A stretch of DNA of 44,594 nucleotides from Tannerella sp. (GTDB lineage: Bacteria; Bacteroidota; Bacteroidia; Bacteroidales; Tannerellaceae), in assembly GCA_031276175.1 (NCBI GenBank), contig JAISNP010000108.1, forward strand, positions 1 to 44,594, given 5' to 3'. The translations under genes and the position numbers were made by a program. Below the pieces are notes generated by a model that had not been told where the DNA came from, ran no database searches, and was given only the letters and a program-made list of their open reading frames with translations. Within the stretch, counting starts at the first letter, position 1, and the number at the start of each line of letters is the position of its first letter. Of the stretch, positions 44,519 through 44,594 are shown piece after piece.

Positions 44519-44594
44519 CTACCCTTTCGATTGAAAAGCCAGCGCATACATCCGCATCTGCTTCAGCATGGCGACGAGTCCGTTGGAACGGGTT
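44519..44594 (-). CDS. Partial gene, C-terminus only, unidentified
   Basis: The minus strand is open from the right edge to a TAG at 44519, ending TRSNGLVAMLKQMRMYALAF-QSKG. This reads like an amphipathic helix at the end of a real protein, and the downstream terminator supports a gene here. The 24 visible residues are too few to name a family. Confidence 0.55.
   Translation of the reverse strand, partial: TRSNGLVAMLKQMRMYALAFQSKG

Overview
The window looks like a chromosomal segment of a Bacteroidales bacterium (Bacteroidota). The support is two SusC/SusD nutrient-uptake pairs, an ECF sigma/FecR pair, lipoprotein signal peptides, the long form of IspG, the gene order gcvH-purE-ispG, a hisGDCB cluster, and repeated promoter-like TAnnTTTG boxes 20 to 90 bases before genes. 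I cannot name a genus from sequence alone.

Layout. (1) 1-7258, minus strand: ECF sigma factor, FecR anti-sigma, SusC with an STN signalling domain, SusD, then the first codons of a Tat-exported protein: a trans-envelope-regulated glycan-uptake locus. (2) 7746-12686, plus strand: a lipoprotein glycerophosphodiesterase-like enzyme, a lipoprotein with two DUF1080 domains, and a TonB-dependent-receptor-like outer-membrane protein. (3) 12687-15317: a graveyard of broken DNA holding a 3' scrap of a V-type ATPase proteolipid gene, an IS3-like element interrupted by a 180-bp inverted-repeat element, a second orfA remnant, a 71-bp scrap of ispG and a frameshifted IS1634-like transposase. (4) DUF4301 protein (minus) and a long RelA/SpoT protein (plus) whose HD hydrolase motifs look lost. 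(5) 19831-26426, minus: second SusC/SusD pair plus a separately transcribed lipoprotein. (6) Rubrerythrin (minus), then SulP transporter and prfB with its programmed frameshift (plus). (7) 31384-35637, minus: ispG, purE, gcvH, rpoN. (8) 36292-42996, plus: panB, proS, hisG, hisD, hisC, hisB. (9) A small membrane protein and the tail of another gene, both minus.

The most unusual structure is a set of four intergenic tandem arrays (about 7389-7654, 19251-19754, 31222-31380, 35846-36060). Their sequences are unrelated, yet three have a period of exactly 21 bp and the fourth 42 bp (2 x 21). Every unit carries a dyad-symmetric core, and several base changes inside the cores keep the symmetry. All four sit where transcription direction switches (two divergent, two convergent); none lies between co-directional genes. 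Whatever they do, 21 bp places all dyads on one face of the helix. Separately, both SusC loci carry simple-sequence tracts (a 10-G tract inside the first susC, and a 71-base TC tract upstream of the second) that could make them phase variable.
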